Positions 53,536-63,166 of a stretch of DNA of 64,000 bases are shown here, in pieces (positions within the stretch are counted from its first letter, which is position 1; every line of letters begins with the position of its first letter). A program made the translations under genes and the position numbers. Source of the DNA: Actinophytocola sp963840275 (GTDB taxonomy: Bacteria > Actinomycetota > Actinomycetes > Mycobacteriales > Pseudonocardiaceae); assembly GCA_963840275.1 (NCBI GenBank), contig CAWIYK010000001.1, positions 496,001 through 560,000 of the forward strand. Direction: 5' to 3'. The notes beneath the pieces are model-generated. The model saw only the letters and a list, made by a program, of their open reading frames with translations, did no database searches and was not told the origin of the DNA.

Positions 53536-54448
53536 CCTGGCGCTCTCCGACCTGGAGGCGTACCGCGTCGAGCTGACCGGGTACTGCTACCGGATGCTCG
53601 GCTCCGCCTTCGAGGCCGAGGACGCGGTGCAGGAGACGTTACTGCGCGCGTGGCGCACCCCGCACGACGCCGAGCGCGGTCCGATGCGGCCGTGGCTGTA
53701 CCGCATCGCCACCAACATCTGCGTCGACATGCTGCGCAGCGTCCAGCGCCGCGCCCGCCCGATGGACCTCGGCCCGGCCGCGACGCCGGGGCCCTCGCTC
53801 GGGGCGCCGCTGCCGTCGTCGACGTGGGTGCGGCCGGCGCCGACCGCGCTCGTGTGCGACCCGGCGGCGGCGGTCGAGCAGCGGGAGACGGTGCGGCTGG
53901 CGTTCGTCGCGGCGCTGCAGCACCTGCCGCCGAGACAGCGGGCGGTGTTGATCCTGCGCGACGTGCTGCGCTGGCGGGCGGACGAGGTGGCGGCGCTGCT
54001 GGACACGTCGGTGGTGTCGGTGCACAGCGCGGTGCGGCGGGCCCGCGCGACGCTGGCGACCCGCCCGCTGCCGGCGGCGCCGCTGGACGCCGACCACAGG
54101 GAGCTGCTGGCCAGGTACGTCGACGCGTTCTCCCGCTACGACATCCCGGCGCTGACCGCGCTGCTGCACGAGGACGCGACCACGTCGATGCCGCCGTTCC
54201 AGTGGTGGTTACGCGGCCGGACGACGATCGCGGCCGTGCTGACCGCGGCGCCGAACACGCCGTGCCGAGACGCCCCACTCGTGGCGACGTCGGTCAACGG
54301 CTGTCCGGCGTTCGGCCAGTACTTCGCGGACGGCAGTCCGTTCGCGCTGGTGGTGCTGGAGGTGTCCGGCGGGCTGATCACCGACATGACGACCCACCTC
54401 GACCTGGCGCCGGCGTTCCCGAGGTTCGGCTTACCGGCCCGCGTCTAG
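53516..54448 (+). CDS. ECF sigma factor with SnoaL-like C-terminal domain (SigG/SigX5-like)
   Basis: 310 aa from ATG 53516. Region 2 (LTGYCYRMLGSAFEAEDAVQETLLRAWR ... YRIATNICVDMLR) and region 4 (LQHLPPRQRAVLILRDVLRWRADEVAALLDTSVVSVHSAVRRARA) are followed by an SnoaL/NTF2-like domain (about 195-305) with LLARYVDAFSRYDIPALTALLHEDA. The extra domain likely senses a ligand or regulates activity, replacing an anti-sigma factor. Its stop overlaps that of the opposing GNAT gene by four bases. Confidence 0.92.
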   Translation: MSNTATDLALSDLEAYRVELTGYCYRMLGSAFEAEDAVQETLLRAWRTPHDAERGPMRPWLYRIATNICVDMLRSVQRRARPMDLGPAATPGPSLGAPLPSSTWVRPAPTALVCDPAAAVEQRETVRLAFVAALQHLPPRQRAVLILRDVLRWRADEVAALLDTSVVSVHSAVRRARATLATRPLPAAPLDADHRELLARYVDAFSRYDIPALTALLHEDATTSMPPFQWWLRGRTTIAAVLTAAPNTPCRDAPLVATSVNGCPAFGQYFADGSPFALVVLEVSGGLITDMTTHLDLAPAFPRFGLPARV

Positions 54449-54933
54449 TCGATCCAGTAGCGGCGGTTGCGGCCGTCCGTGGTGTCCAGCCGGCCGCCGC
54501 AGCGCTCGATGACCCGCTGTGAGGCGAGGTTGTCCACGTCGCAGGTGAGCAGCACCGACCCGACGCCGTGGTCCCGCGCCACGCCGAGGCTCTGCCGGAG
54601 GATCTCGGTGGCGTACCCGCGGCCGCGGTGCGCCGGCAGCACGCCGTACCCGATGTGCCCGCCGTACACGGCGAGGGCCGCGTTGAGCCGGTGCCGGACG
54701 GACGTGCGTCCCACGATCACCCCCGCCACCTCGGCGACGAGAAAGGAGGCGGGCACGAACCCGTCGAGGTTGACACCGGCCTCGACGTCGGCGAGCACGG
54801 CGAGGTAGTCCGCCCATGCCATCCCGGGCTCGTACCCGAGCCCGAAAGTGAAGCCTTCGGCGGCGAACACCTCGTGCGCCGCGAGGAACGCGTGCTCGTC
54901 CGACGGGCCCAACCGCCGCAACCCCAGAGTCAT
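54445..54933 (-). CDS. GNAT family N-acetyltransferase
   Basis: 162 aa. The acetyl-CoA site is GYGVLPAHRGRGYATEIL, followed by LTCDVDNLASQRVIERCGGRL, typical of the RimJ-like/GNAT fold. The substrate is unknown. It is convergent with the sigma-factor gene and divergent from the GyrI-like gene. Confidence 0.92.
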   Translation of the reverse strand: MTLGLRRLGPSDEHAFLAAHEVFAAEGFTFGLGYEPGMAWADYLAVLADVEAGVNLDGFVPASFLVAEVAGVIVGRTSVRHRLNAALAVYGGHIGYGVLPAHRGRGYATEILRQSLGVARDHGVGSVLLTCDVDNLASQRVIERCGGRLDTTDGRNRRYWID

Positions 54934-54991
54934 ACCCAGAAATTATGGCCGGCTCCGATGAGTCCGACACCCGGTTTTCGTACCTACTGAC

Positions 54992-55465
54992 ATGACACCA
55001 GAACTGGAGACCCGTCCGGCCCAGCCGTACGTCTCGATTCCCGTCACGGCGAACTTCCAGGAGTGGGGGCAGGTGAATGCCCTGGTCCCCGAGCTGTACA
55101 CGTGGCTCGGCGACCGGGAGCCGGCCGGCGCCCCGTTCTACCGCTACTACGTGATCGGCGGCATGACGGACAGGTTCGAGCTGGAGGTGGGCATCCCGGT
55201 ACGAACCCCACTCCCGGGCGACGAACGTGTGCGCCCAGGAGCCAAACCGGCGGGCACGTACGCCGTCCTGACGCACGAAGGCCATCCGGACGGCATCGCC
55301 GAAACCCACCTGACCCTCGTCGAGTGGGCCGCCGCCCAAGACGTACGACTCGCCAAGACGAACACCCGCTGGGAGGCCCTGTTCGAGTCCTACCTGACCA
55401 ACCCCGAGGACGAACCCGACATGACCAGGTGGCGCACGGAACTGGCCTACCTGGTCACCGACTAG
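54992..55465 (+). CDS. GyrI-like small-molecule-binding domain protein
   Basis: 157 aa. It resembles stand-alone effector-binding (GyrI/SOUL-like) proteins: an FYRYYVIGG strand, ELEVGIPVRTPLPGDERVRPGAKPAGTYAVLTHEG and HLTLVEWAAAQ. These bind hydrophobic drugs or metabolites in a two-fold beta fold; no DNA-binding domain is attached. It stands alone. Confidence 0.82.
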   Translation: MTPELETRPAQPYVSIPVTANFQEWGQVNALVPELYTWLGDREPAGAPFYRYYVIGGMTDRFELEVGIPVRTPLPGDERVRPGAKPAGTYAVLTHEGHPDGIAETHLTLVEWAAAQDVRLAKTNTRWEALFESYLTNPEDEPDMTRWRTELAYLVTD

Positions 55466-55485
55466 ACCAGGCAGGCCAGGGTCAG

Positions 55486-55917
55486 TCAGTCCTGTGCGGA
55501 CACGTTGATGTCCACCAGCACGCCGGCGGCCTGTCCGGCCGCCTCCGCGAGCAGCTCGGCCACCCGCGCGTCTCCCAACAGCCGGGGGTTGCCCGCCGCC
55601 ACCAGGCGGTGCGCCAACAACGCGACCTCGGCGGCGACGGCGGCGATCTCCCTCGGCACGTCGGTGGCGCGGCGCAGCGCCTCCTGCCGCGCGGTGCCTC
55701 TGGCGGCGAGCACGGCGGTGTACGCGGCGGCGTCGTCGGCGGCGAGTCGCACCAGGCGGGCGCGTAGCTCGTCGCCGGCGGTGGCCACGTCGGGCTCGGC
55801 GCTGAACCTCGCCGCCATCGACACCAGGGCGGCGGCGGACGCGGCGGCCATCGCGGCCACTGCGCCGCCGCCCGGTGCCGGGGTGCGGGCCGCGACCTCG
55901 TCGAGGAAGGAGATCAC
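55486..55917 (-). CDS. Cyclodeaminase/cyclohydrolase (FTCD_C/FchA-like) protein, short
   Basis: 143 aa from GTG 55917, overlapping the formate-THF ligase stop. FLDEVAARTPAPGGGAVAAMAAASAAALVSMAARF matches the start of formiminotetrahydrofolate cyclodeaminase/methenyl-THF cyclohydrolase proteins. Family members are about 180-210 residues, so this one is short. With the ligase it could convert formyl-THF to methenyl-THF, if active. Confidence 0.82.
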   Translation of the reverse strand: MISFLDEVAARTPAPGGGAVAAMAAASAAALVSMAARFSAEPDVATAGDELRARLVRLAADDAAAYTAVLAARGTARQEALRRATDVPREIAAVAAEVALLAHRLVAAGNPRLLGDARVAELLAEAAGQAAGVLVDINVSAQD

Positions 55918-57611
55918 GACAACCCGACGATCTCGCCGTGCTCGTCCAGGTCGATCCTGGTCGCGGCCGGCGACGAGCCGAGGCCCGGCATGGTCCGCAT
56001 GTCGCCGCAGATCGGGTACACGAAGCCGGCGCCGACGGACGCGCGCACCTCCCGCACGGGCAGCGTCCACCCGGTCGGCGCGCCGAGCAGCTTCGGGTCC
56101 GACGAGATCGACAGGTGCGTCTTCGCCATGCAGACCGGCAGCTCGCCGAAACCGTTGTGCTCGAACCGGTCCAGCTGTCGCGCCGCCGCCGGCGAGTACG
56201 AGACCCCGTCGGCCCCGTACACGCGCGTCGCGATGGTCTCGATCTTCTCCCGCAGCGGCGCCGCCGACGGGTACAGCAACTGGAAGGAGCTCTTCTCCGC
56301 GGCGGCCTCCGCGACCGCCTCGGCCAGCTCGGTGGCGCCGGCGCCACCGTCGGAGAAGTGGGTGCTCACCGCGACCCGGGCGCCCATCTCCTCGGCGATC
56401 TCCCGGATGACCGCGTGCTCGGACGCGAAGTCGCCGGGGAAGGCGTTGATCGCGACGACCGGCGACACCCCGTGCATCCGGAGGTTCTCGATCTGCTTGC
56501 GCAGGTTCGCGGCACCGGCATGCACGTCGTCCGGGTTCTCGGCCAGCAGGTCCGCCGGCAGGTCCCTACCGGCGACGATCTTGAACTTGCCGGAGTGCGC
56601 CTTCAGCGCGCGCACGGTCGCGACCAGCACGGCCGCATCCGGCGCCTCGCCGGAGACCCGGCACTTGATGTTGAAGAACCGCTCGGCGCCCATGTCGGCC
56701 CCGAAGCCGGCCTCGGTGATGAGGTAGTCGCCGGTCCGCAGCCCGATCAGGTCCGCGACGACCGACGAGTTGCCGGTGGCGATGTTGCCGAACGGTCCAC
56801 AGTGGACCAGCACCGGCGTGTTCTCCAACGTCTGCATCAGGTTCGGCTTGATCGCCTCCCGCAGCAGCACGGTCATCGCGCCCGCCGTGTCGAGCTGCTC
56901 GGCGGTCACCGGCTCGCCGCCGGTCGTGTAGCCGACGACGATCCGGCCGAGCCGCGCCCGCAGGTCCTCGAGGCCGGTGGTCAGCGCGAGCGCCGCCATC
57001 ACCTCGGAGGCCGCCGTGATGTCGAACCCGGTCTGCCGGGTGACGCCGTCCGCGCGGGCGCCGAGCCCGACGACGATGTTGCGCAGCGCGCGGTCGTTCA
57101 TGTCCATCACCCGCCGCCAGGTGATCTCGCCGACGTCGAGCCCGAGCGCGTTGCCCTGGTGGAGGTGGTTGTCGACCATGGCCGCGAGCAGGTTGTGCGC
57201 CGCGGTCACGGCGTGCATGTCGCCGGTGAGGTGCAGGTTGAGCAGCTCCATGGGCACGACCTGGCTGTACCCGCCGCCGGCCGCGCCGCCCTTGATGCCG
57301 AGGGTCGGGCCCATCGACGGCTGCCGGATCGCGACCGTCGCCTGCTTGCCGATGTGCTTGAACCCCTGCCCGAGCCCGACCGTCGTGGTGGTCTTGCCCT
57401 CACCGAGCGGCGTCGGCGTGATGGCGCTGACCAGCACGTACTTCGCGCGCGGCGCGCCGGCCAGCTCCTCGATCGCGCCGAGCCCGATCTTCATGACATC
57501 GCGGCCGTACGGCTCGAGCAGCCGCGGCGGCAGGCCCATGTCGGCCGCGATGTCGTCGATGGGCTTGAGCTTCGCGCCACGCGCGATCTCCAGGTCGGAC
57601 GGGAAGGCCAT
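55914..57611 (-). CDS. fhs: Formate-tetrahydrofolate ligase
   Basis: 565 aa from ATG 57611 (GAGGAGA six bases upstream). The ATP loop is TPTPLGEGKTTTTVGLGQ, followed by RQPSMGPTLGIKGGAAGGGYSQV, GLDVGEITWRRVMDMNDRALR and FNIKCR, all hallmarks of Fhs. It joins formate and THF using ATP to give 10-formyl-THF. It forms a unit with the cyclodeaminase-like gene and lies near the formate dehydrogenase genes, so formate is either assimilated or oxidised here. Confidence 0.96.
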   Translation of the reverse strand: MAFPSDLEIARGAKLKPIDDIAADMGLPPRLLEPYGRDVMKIGLGAIEELAGAPRAKYVLVSAITPTPLGEGKTTTTVGLGQGFKHIGKQATVAIRQPSMGPTLGIKGGAAGGGYSQVVPMELLNLHLTGDMHAVTAAHNLLAAMVDNHLHQGNALGLDVGEITWRRVMDMNDRALRNIVVGLGARADGVTRQTGFDITAASEVMAALALTTGLEDLRARLGRIVVGYTTGGEPVTAEQLDTAGAMTVLLREAIKPNLMQTLENTPVLVHCGPFGNIATGNSSVVADLIGLRTGDYLITEAGFGADMGAERFFNIKCRVSGEAPDAAVLVATVRALKAHSGKFKIVAGRDLPADLLAENPDDVHAGAANLRKQIENLRMHGVSPVVAINAFPGDFASEHAVIREIAEEMGARVAVSTHFSDGGAGATELAEAVAEAAAEKSSFQLLYPSAAPLREKIETIATRVYGADGVSYSPAAARQLDRFEHNGFGELPVCMAKTHLSISSDPKLLGAPTGWTLPVREVRASVGAGFVYPICGDMRTMPGLGSSPAATRIDLDEHGEIVGLS

Positions 57612-57651
57612 GGACGTCTCCTCGGGGTCGCCGCTGATGTCTGTTGCCCAG

Positions 57652-58122
57652 TCAACCAGCGTTCGACACGCGGCGAGCGGCAGCCGCCGGCCTCGCATCC
57701 ACTCCGGCTGGCTGAGACTGCCGTTCGTCCAGGTGCGCGATGATCTCGTCCACGATCGCGTGGCCCTCTGCATCAAGATCTGGGCGCCGCTCATGTTGGG
57801 GAACCCACTCGTCGGGTTCCTCTCCCCGCGCCCGCGCCGCCGCCCGCCGGCACCCGTAGGTCATGCTGTCGGTCCACTCCTCCACGAGGTGGCGCTTGAT
57901 GCGGTCGTCAGCCAGTTCGTCGGCCCGCTGTGCCAGCCGCCATTCGAAGAAGTCCGCCCACTCGTCGTACGCTGCGGCCAACTCCGCGGACGGCCGACTC
58001 ACCCTCTCGTGTGTGAAGTGCCAACCGAGATAGTCGTCATCGACCCAACCGGTCGAGACATCGACTCGCAGGAAACGCGCGATATGCCGCCACCGGTTCG
58101 AGACCTGCCCTGGTCGACACAT
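57652..58122 (-). CDS. Hypothetical protein
   Basis: 156 aa from ATG 58122 with GGAGAG just upstream. It is charged and helical (VSTGWVDDDYLGWHFTHERVSRPSAELAAAYDEWADFFEWRLAQ) and ends in a low-complexity Ala/Arg tail. No known domain, signal or membrane helix is recognised. It ends 40 bases before the formate-THF ligase start and is divergent from the XRE gene. The local composition is less GC-rich than its surroundings. Confidence 0.65.
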   Translation of the reverse strand: MCRPGQVSNRWRHIARFLRVDVSTGWVDDDYLGWHFTHERVSRPSAELAAAYDEWADFFEWRLAQRADELADDRIKRHLVEEWTDSMTYGCRRAAARARGEEPDEWVPQHERRPDLDAEGHAIVDEIIAHLDERQSQPAGVDARPAAAARRVSNAG

Positions 58123-58261
58123 ATTCTCTCCGTCTTGTTTGGCCTGGTCACAGGCGTTCGGCGCTCCTGCGGAGTAACGCTACGATCAGATGGCACGGCG
58201 CAGAACTGACCGGCAGTGCGAGTGCGGCCCACCGCTAGGCCGACGGACGTGGGAGCGCTTG

Positions 58262-59380
58262 ATGGGACGCGGATCGGGAACACTGACCAGCGGTCAGGGT
58301 TCACGCGGGATAGGCGTCGTGTCCGGGTTCGTGCTCAAGTTGGCGAGGCAGTCGGCGAGGCTGACGCAGGAAGGGCTCGCCGAGGCTCTCGCCGTGGACG
58401 TGTCGACGGTTCAGGGGTGGGAGTCAGGACGCCGGCCGCTCGCTGCCACGAGCGCGGGCGATTTCCTGCGGTTGACGACCCGGCTGTCCCGGTTGGGCGC
58501 CCCACCTTCGACTCGTCGACAGCTCACTGAGGCGGTCGAGGCCGATCAGGTCCTGTCCACAGGCATCACGGAGGGAAGCGCGGTCGTCAACGTCGACACA
58601 CATCCGCTGGCCGCGAGTGTGCACCGCCGCACGACCACGAACCTGATCATGTGGCCGATCGCGAACAAGCTGCCGCCGCAACTGCGGGAGTTCACACCGA
58701 AGGTGCCTCGGCGTGGTCCGGTCGCGTCTCACCCGGTGTTGCCCGTCGAGGAGCGGACCCGATTCTTCGACCATCTGCTGGCGATCGCAGAGCGCGGCAC
58801 GCGTGCCGACGAGGCGCTGTTACGGCGGCAGGCGGTGTACCTGCTTGGCTTCGACGGGCGCGAGCAGGTGGTGGGCTGGCTGCGCGACGAGTGGCGTAGA
58901 GCAGGGCGTCGGCCGGTCCGGGATGGAGATATCACCGGCCTACTCGAAGTGCGTTCGGCGTCGGTCGCCCTGGCTTCGGCGGGGGACAGCACACAGATTC
59001 ACGACTTCGTCGGGCAATTGACCGGCGCACGTGCCGAGGTCGCGAATCTCAACTATTGGGCGCATTGGATCGGCGAACTGAGCGATGAGCAAACCAGCGA
59101 TGACTTCATGCTCAATGAGGACACCCGATCGTGGACAGGAGCACGGCTGTTCCAGCACCTCACCAATCGGCTCGATCCGAGCACCGCTCATCTCCCACTG
59201 AACCTGTACACGGTGTACGCACTCGTCGCGTCGCGACCGTCGTTGCTCAGGGAGCGCACTGGCGTCAACAAGCGACTGACGGAGGTGCTGGACAAGCTTG
59301 CGTCGAGCGGCAACCTGTCCCGGAGCGGACGTGACCAGGTGACTGGTCTTCGGTACGCGCTCCGCGTCGCCGACCGTTGA
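58262..59380 (+). CDS. XRE-family helix-turn-helix regulator with large C-terminal domain
   Basis: 372 aa from ATG 58262 (GGGAG six bases upstream); an ATG at 58190 lacks a ribosome site. The HTH is near residues 24-60 (LARQSARLTQEGLAEALAVDVSTVQGWESGRRPL). The remaining 300 residues are helical with no domain I recognise; similar regulators are frequent in actinobacteria beside an HD-domain gene. Its stop is 14 bases from the HD gene start. Confidence 0.88.
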   Translation: MGRGSGTLTSGQGSRGIGVVSGFVLKLARQSARLTQEGLAEALAVDVSTVQGWESGRRPLAATSAGDFLRLTTRLSRLGAPPSTRRQLTEAVEADQVLSTGITEGSAVVNVDTHPLAASVHRRTTTNLIMWPIANKLPPQLREFTPKVPRRGPVASHPVLPVEERTRFFDHLLAIAERGTRADEALLRRQAVYLLGFDGREQVVGWLRDEWRRAGRRPVRDGDITGLLEVRSASVALASAGDSTQIHDFVGQLTGARAEVANLNYWAHWIGELSDEQTSDDFMLNEDTRSWTGARLFQHLTNRLDPSTAHLPLNLYTVYALVASRPSLLRERTGVNKRLTEVLDKLASSGNLSRSGRDQVTGLRYALRVADR

Positions 59381-59394
59381 GAGAGGACACGACG

Positions 59395-59955
59395 TTGTCA
59401 GATCAGGCCGCCGAGCTTGCCGCCTTCGGCTATGAACTTGGGGTGCTCAAGCGCATTCGACGCGCTGGGTGGTGGCACGCAGGCGTTCGTGATCCCGAGT
59501 CGGTCGCAGAGCACAGCATGCGGGTTGCGCAGCTGGCCGCGATCGTCGCAGCCGAGGAAGGCGCGGACCCTGTGCGGGCGTCGTTCCTGGCGCTGTGGCA
59601 CGACACGCAGGAGACGCGAACGGGCGACCTGCCACACACCGTGAGCGGCTATCTGACCAAGCCCGACCCACGTCAGATCACCGCCGACCAGACCGCGAGG
59701 ATGCCTGAGCGGTCGCGCGACGTGATCCGCGCCGCCGTCGATGAGTACGAGGCACAGGAGTCACCCGAGGCGGTGTGCGCCAAGGACGCCGACAAACTGG
59801 AAATGCTGCTACAGGCGGTCGAGTACCGGGACATCGGCGTGAGCCGCGTCAACGGATGGATCGAATCCGCGCGCAAGGGCATCAAGACCGAGACCGGCCG
59901 AAAGGTCGCAGAGGCAGCGCTGATGCTCTCGCCTCTCGCGTGGCGGGACCGCTGA
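59395..59955 (+). CDS. HD-domain phosphohydrolase (HDDC2/YfbR-like)
   Basis: 186 aa from TTG 59395 (GAGAGG eight bases upstream); TTG 59377 is the alternative. The metal-binding residues are His40, His69-Asp70 and Asp133 (SVAEHSMR, LWHDTQETRTGDLP, KDADKLEM), with Glu73. This is the 5'-deoxyribonucleotidase-like HD group that dephosphorylates dNMPs. It follows an XRE regulator in an apparent operon. A role in nucleotide pool control or a defence-like module is possible but unproven. Confidence 0.88.
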   Translation: MSDQAAELAAFGYELGVLKRIRRAGWWHAGVRDPESVAEHSMRVAQLAAIVAAEEGADPVRASFLALWHDTQETRTGDLPHTVSGYLTKPDPRQITADQTARMPERSRDVIRAAVDEYEAQESPEAVCAKDADKLEMLLQAVEYRDIGVSRVNGWIESARKGIKTETGRKVAEAALMLSPLAWRDR

Positions 59956-59993
59956 CCAGACGTCGCCGCCACCGTTCGTACTTCGGCTGCCCG

Positions 59994-60215
59994 TCAAACC
60001 GGTTGCCGGAGCCGTTCCGCCGCGGCGGCGGCGACCGGATCGAGGTCGGCGCCGCCCGCGTCGATGTGCGCCAGCAGCGCACGCAGCATTCTCGGCTCCC
60101 AGAAGTCGTGCATGTGCTTCGCGATCCTGGTCTCCGCGTCCGCCCTGGCCAGGTGCGTGAACTGGATGGCGATCTCGTTCGCCAACCGCACGTCCGGCGG
60201 CAACCCGCCGCTCAT
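59994..60215 (-). CDS. fdsD: NAD-dependent formate dehydrogenase delta subunit
   Basis: 73 aa from ATG 60215. DVRLANEIAIQFTHL and HDFWEPRMLRALLAHIDAGGADLDPVA match FdsD-type delta subunits, which aid assembly or stability of the molybdenum enzyme. It follows fdsA but is separated from it by a duplicated 74-bp segment with two mini-ORFs. Confidence 0.9.
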   Translation of the reverse strand: MSGGLPPDVRLANEIAIQFTHLARADAETRIAKHMHDFWEPRMLRALLAHIDAGGADLDPVAAAAAERLRQPV

Positions 60216-60289
60216 GACTCCCCCTCGCAGGCTCCGGGGAGCCGCTCGCGGTCGCCCTGTGACATTGATTCGCTCGCAAGCTCGCTCAT
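60212..60289 (-). CDS. Mini-ORF, second copy, overlapping the fdsD start
   Basis: 25 codons plus stop, ATG 60287-60289 (minus) to TGA at 60212-60214. The ATG overlaps the previous mini-ORF stop (ATGA), and its stop overlaps the fdsD ATG (ATGA). The peptide begins MSELASES and ends CEGES. It may be a translated coupler or only a spacer. Confidence 0.45.
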   Translation of the reverse strand: MSELASESMSQGDRERLPGACEGES

Positions 60290-60363
60290 GACTCCCCCTC
60301 GCAGGCTCCGGGGAGCCGCTCGCGGTCGCCCTGTGACATTGATTCGCTCGCAAGCTCGCTCAT
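60286..60363 (-). CDS. Mini-ORF, first copy, overlapping the fdsA stop
   Basis: 25 codons plus stop; ATG 60361-60363 (minus) overlaps the fdsA stop (ATGA), and its own stop overlaps the second copy's ATG. The peptide is identical to the second copy. Ribosomes could reinitiate along this chain to reach fdsD. Confidence 0.45.
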   Translation of the reverse strand: MSELASESMSQGDRERLPGACEGES

Positions 60364-63166
60364 GAGCCCGCCACCGGAACGGCGACCTTGTCGGCGGCGG
60401 CCGCGGCGAGCTCCGACAGCAGCCCGACCTGCACGGCCGTCACCTTGTACTCCGGGCAGTTCGTCGCCCAGTCGGAGTGCTCCGTGGTGACCACGTTCGC
60501 GCCCGTCACCGGGTGGTGGAACGTCGTGTACACGACCCCGACCGGCATCCGGTCCGACAGCTTGGCGTGCAGCGACGTCTGGCCGACCCGCGACGCGAGC
60601 GTCACCCGGTCGCCGTCGTCGATGCCGCGCACCTCGGCGTCGTGCGGGTGGATCTCCAGGGTGTCCTCCGGGTGCCACGCCACGTTCGCCGTCCGCCTGG
60701 TCTGCGCGCCGACGTTGTACTGCGACAGGATCCGGCCGGTCGTCAGGATCAGCGGGTACTTGCGTGTGCTGCGCTCCTTGGTCGGCACGTAGTTGGTCGG
60801 CATGAACCGGCCCTTGCCGCGCACGAACGTCTCCTCGTGCATGATCGGCGTGCCTTCCGGCGCGGCGTCGTTGCACGGCCACTGCACGCTGCCGACCTTG
60901 TCCAGCAGCTCGAACGACACCCCGCTGAACGTCGGCGTCGTCAGCGCGATCTCGTCCATGATCTGGCTGGTCGAGTCGTAGTGCATCGGGTAGCCCATCG
61001 CCTGCGCGATCTCCGCGACGATCTCCCACTCGTGCTTGCCGGTCTTCGGCTTCATCACCGGGCGGACCCGGTTGATCCGCCGCTCCGCGTTGGTGAACGT
61101 GCCGTCCTTCTCCAGGAACGACGTGCCGGGCAGGAACACGTGCGCGAACTTCGCCGTCTCGTTCAGGAACAGGTCCTGCACGACGCACAGCTCGAGCGCC
61201 TCGAGTGCCGCGAACACGTGCTTGGTGTTCGGGTCGGACTGCGCGATGTCCTCGCCCTGCACGAACAGCGCCCGGAAGGTGCCGTCGATGGCCGCGTCGA
61301 ACATGTTGGGGATGCGCAGCCCCGGCTCCGGCAGGATCGGCGTGCCCCACAGCGTCGAGTAGATGTCCCGCACGCTCTCGTCCGCCACGTGCCGGTAGCC
61401 CGGCAGCTCGTGCGGGAACGAGCCCATGTCGCAGCTGCCCTGCACGTTGTTCTGCCCGCGCAGCGGGTTCACGCCGACGCCGTCGCGGCCGATGTTGCCG
61501 GTGGCCATCGCCAGGTTCGCCATGCCCATGACCATCGTGGAGCCCTGGCTGTGCTCGGTGACGCCGAGGCCGTAGTAGATCGCGGCGTTGCCGCCGGTCG
61601 CGTACAGCCGCGCCGCGGCCCGCACCTCCGCGGCCGGCACGCCGGTGATCTCCTCGAGGGCCTCCGGCGAGTTCTCCGGCAGCGCGATGAACGACGCCCA
61701 CTCCTCGTAGTCCTCGCAGCGCTCCGCGACGAAGTCGTCGGCCGCGAGGCCCTCCGTGACGATGACGTGCGCGAACGAGTTGATGATCGCGACGTTGGTG
61801 CCGGGCGCCAGCTTCAGGTGGTGCTCGGCGGAGATGTGTGGCGAGCGGACCAGGTCGATGCGCCGGGGGTCGAGGACGATCAGCTTGGCGCCCTTGCGCA
61901 GCCGCTGCTTCATCCGCGACGCGAACACCGGGTGCGCGTCGGTCGGGTTGGCGCCGATCACCATGATCACGTCTGCCGCGTCGACGGACTTGAAGTCCTG
62001 CGTGCCCGCCGACGTGCCGAACGTCTGCTTGAGGCCGTAGCCGGTGGGGGAGTGGCAGACCCGCGCGCAGGTGTCGACGTTGTTGTTGCCGAACGCGGCG
62101 CGGATCATCTTCTGCACCACGTACACCTCTTCGTTGGTGCAGCGGGACGAGGTGATGCCGCCGATCGACCCGACGCCGTGGCGGGACTGGATGTCGCGCA
62201 GCTTCGTCGCGACCGTCCCGACGGCCTCCTCCCAGGAGACCGGGCGCCACTCGTCGGTGATCTTCTCGCGCACCATCGGGCTCATCTGGCGGTCCGGGTG
62301 CGTCGCGTAGCCGAACGCGAACCGGCCCTTCACGCAACTGTGGCCCTCGTTGGCGCCGCCGTCCTTGTACGGCACCATCCGGACCAGCTCGTCGCCCTTC
62401 AGCTCGGCCTTGAACGAGCAGCCGACGCCGCAGTACGCGCACGTGGTGATCACCGAGCGGTTCGGCATGCCGAGGTCCACGACGGACTTCTCCTCGAGCG
62501 TCGCCGTCGGGCAGGCCTGCACGCAGGCGCCGCAGGACACGCACTCGGAGTCGAGGAAGTTCGTGCCGCCCGCCGAGACCTTCGAGTCGAAGCCGCGGCC
62601 CTCGATCGTCAGCGCGAACGTGCCCTGCACCTCGTCGCAGGCACGCACACAGCGCGAGCAGGCGATGCACTTGCTGGCGTCGAAGTCGAAGTACGGGTTC
62701 GAGCTGTCGGTGGGCAGGTCGAGGTGGTTCTCGCCCTCGCCGACGCCGTAGCGGACCTCGCGCAGCCCCGTGACACCCGCCATGTCCTGCAGCTCGCAGT
62801 CACCGTTCGCCGAACAGGTGAGGCAGTCCAGCGGGTGGTCGGAGATGTACAGCTCCATGACGCCGCGGCGCAGCTTGGCCAGCTTGGGCGACTGCGTCTT
62901 CACGGTCATGCCCGACCGCACCGGCGTGGTGCAGGAGGCGGGCGTGCCCTTCACACCGTCGATCTCGACGAGGCACAGGCGGCAGGAGCCGAAGGCCTCC
63001 ACCGAGTCGGTGGCGCACAGCTTCGGCACGTCGACGCCCGCGAGCGCGGCGGCGCGCATGACCGACGTGCCCTCGGGGACCTTGACCGACAGGCCGTCGA
63101 CCTCGACGTCGACGGTGGCCTCGCCCTTGCGTGCCGGGGTGCCCAGGTCGGGCTCTTTCAGCAGAC

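Larger units (their letters stand above)
60211..60365. repeat. 74-bp perfect tandem duplication between fdsA and fdsD
   Basis: Copies at 60211-60284 and 60285-60358 are identical, and a third partial copy (CTCATGA) follows to 60365. Each copy carries CTCATGA at its edge, so each edge provides an ATGA stop-start overlap on the minus strand. Confidence 0.95.

Noticed and set aside
58250..58263. Second CebR-like half-site (TGGGAGCGCT) at the XRE gene
   Set aside because: Right half does not match and the sequence is explained as the ribosome-binding site.
57999..58304. 101-aa minus-strand open frame over the divergent promoter
   Set aside because: Overlaps both the hypothetical gene and the XRE start, with no ribosome site or domain.
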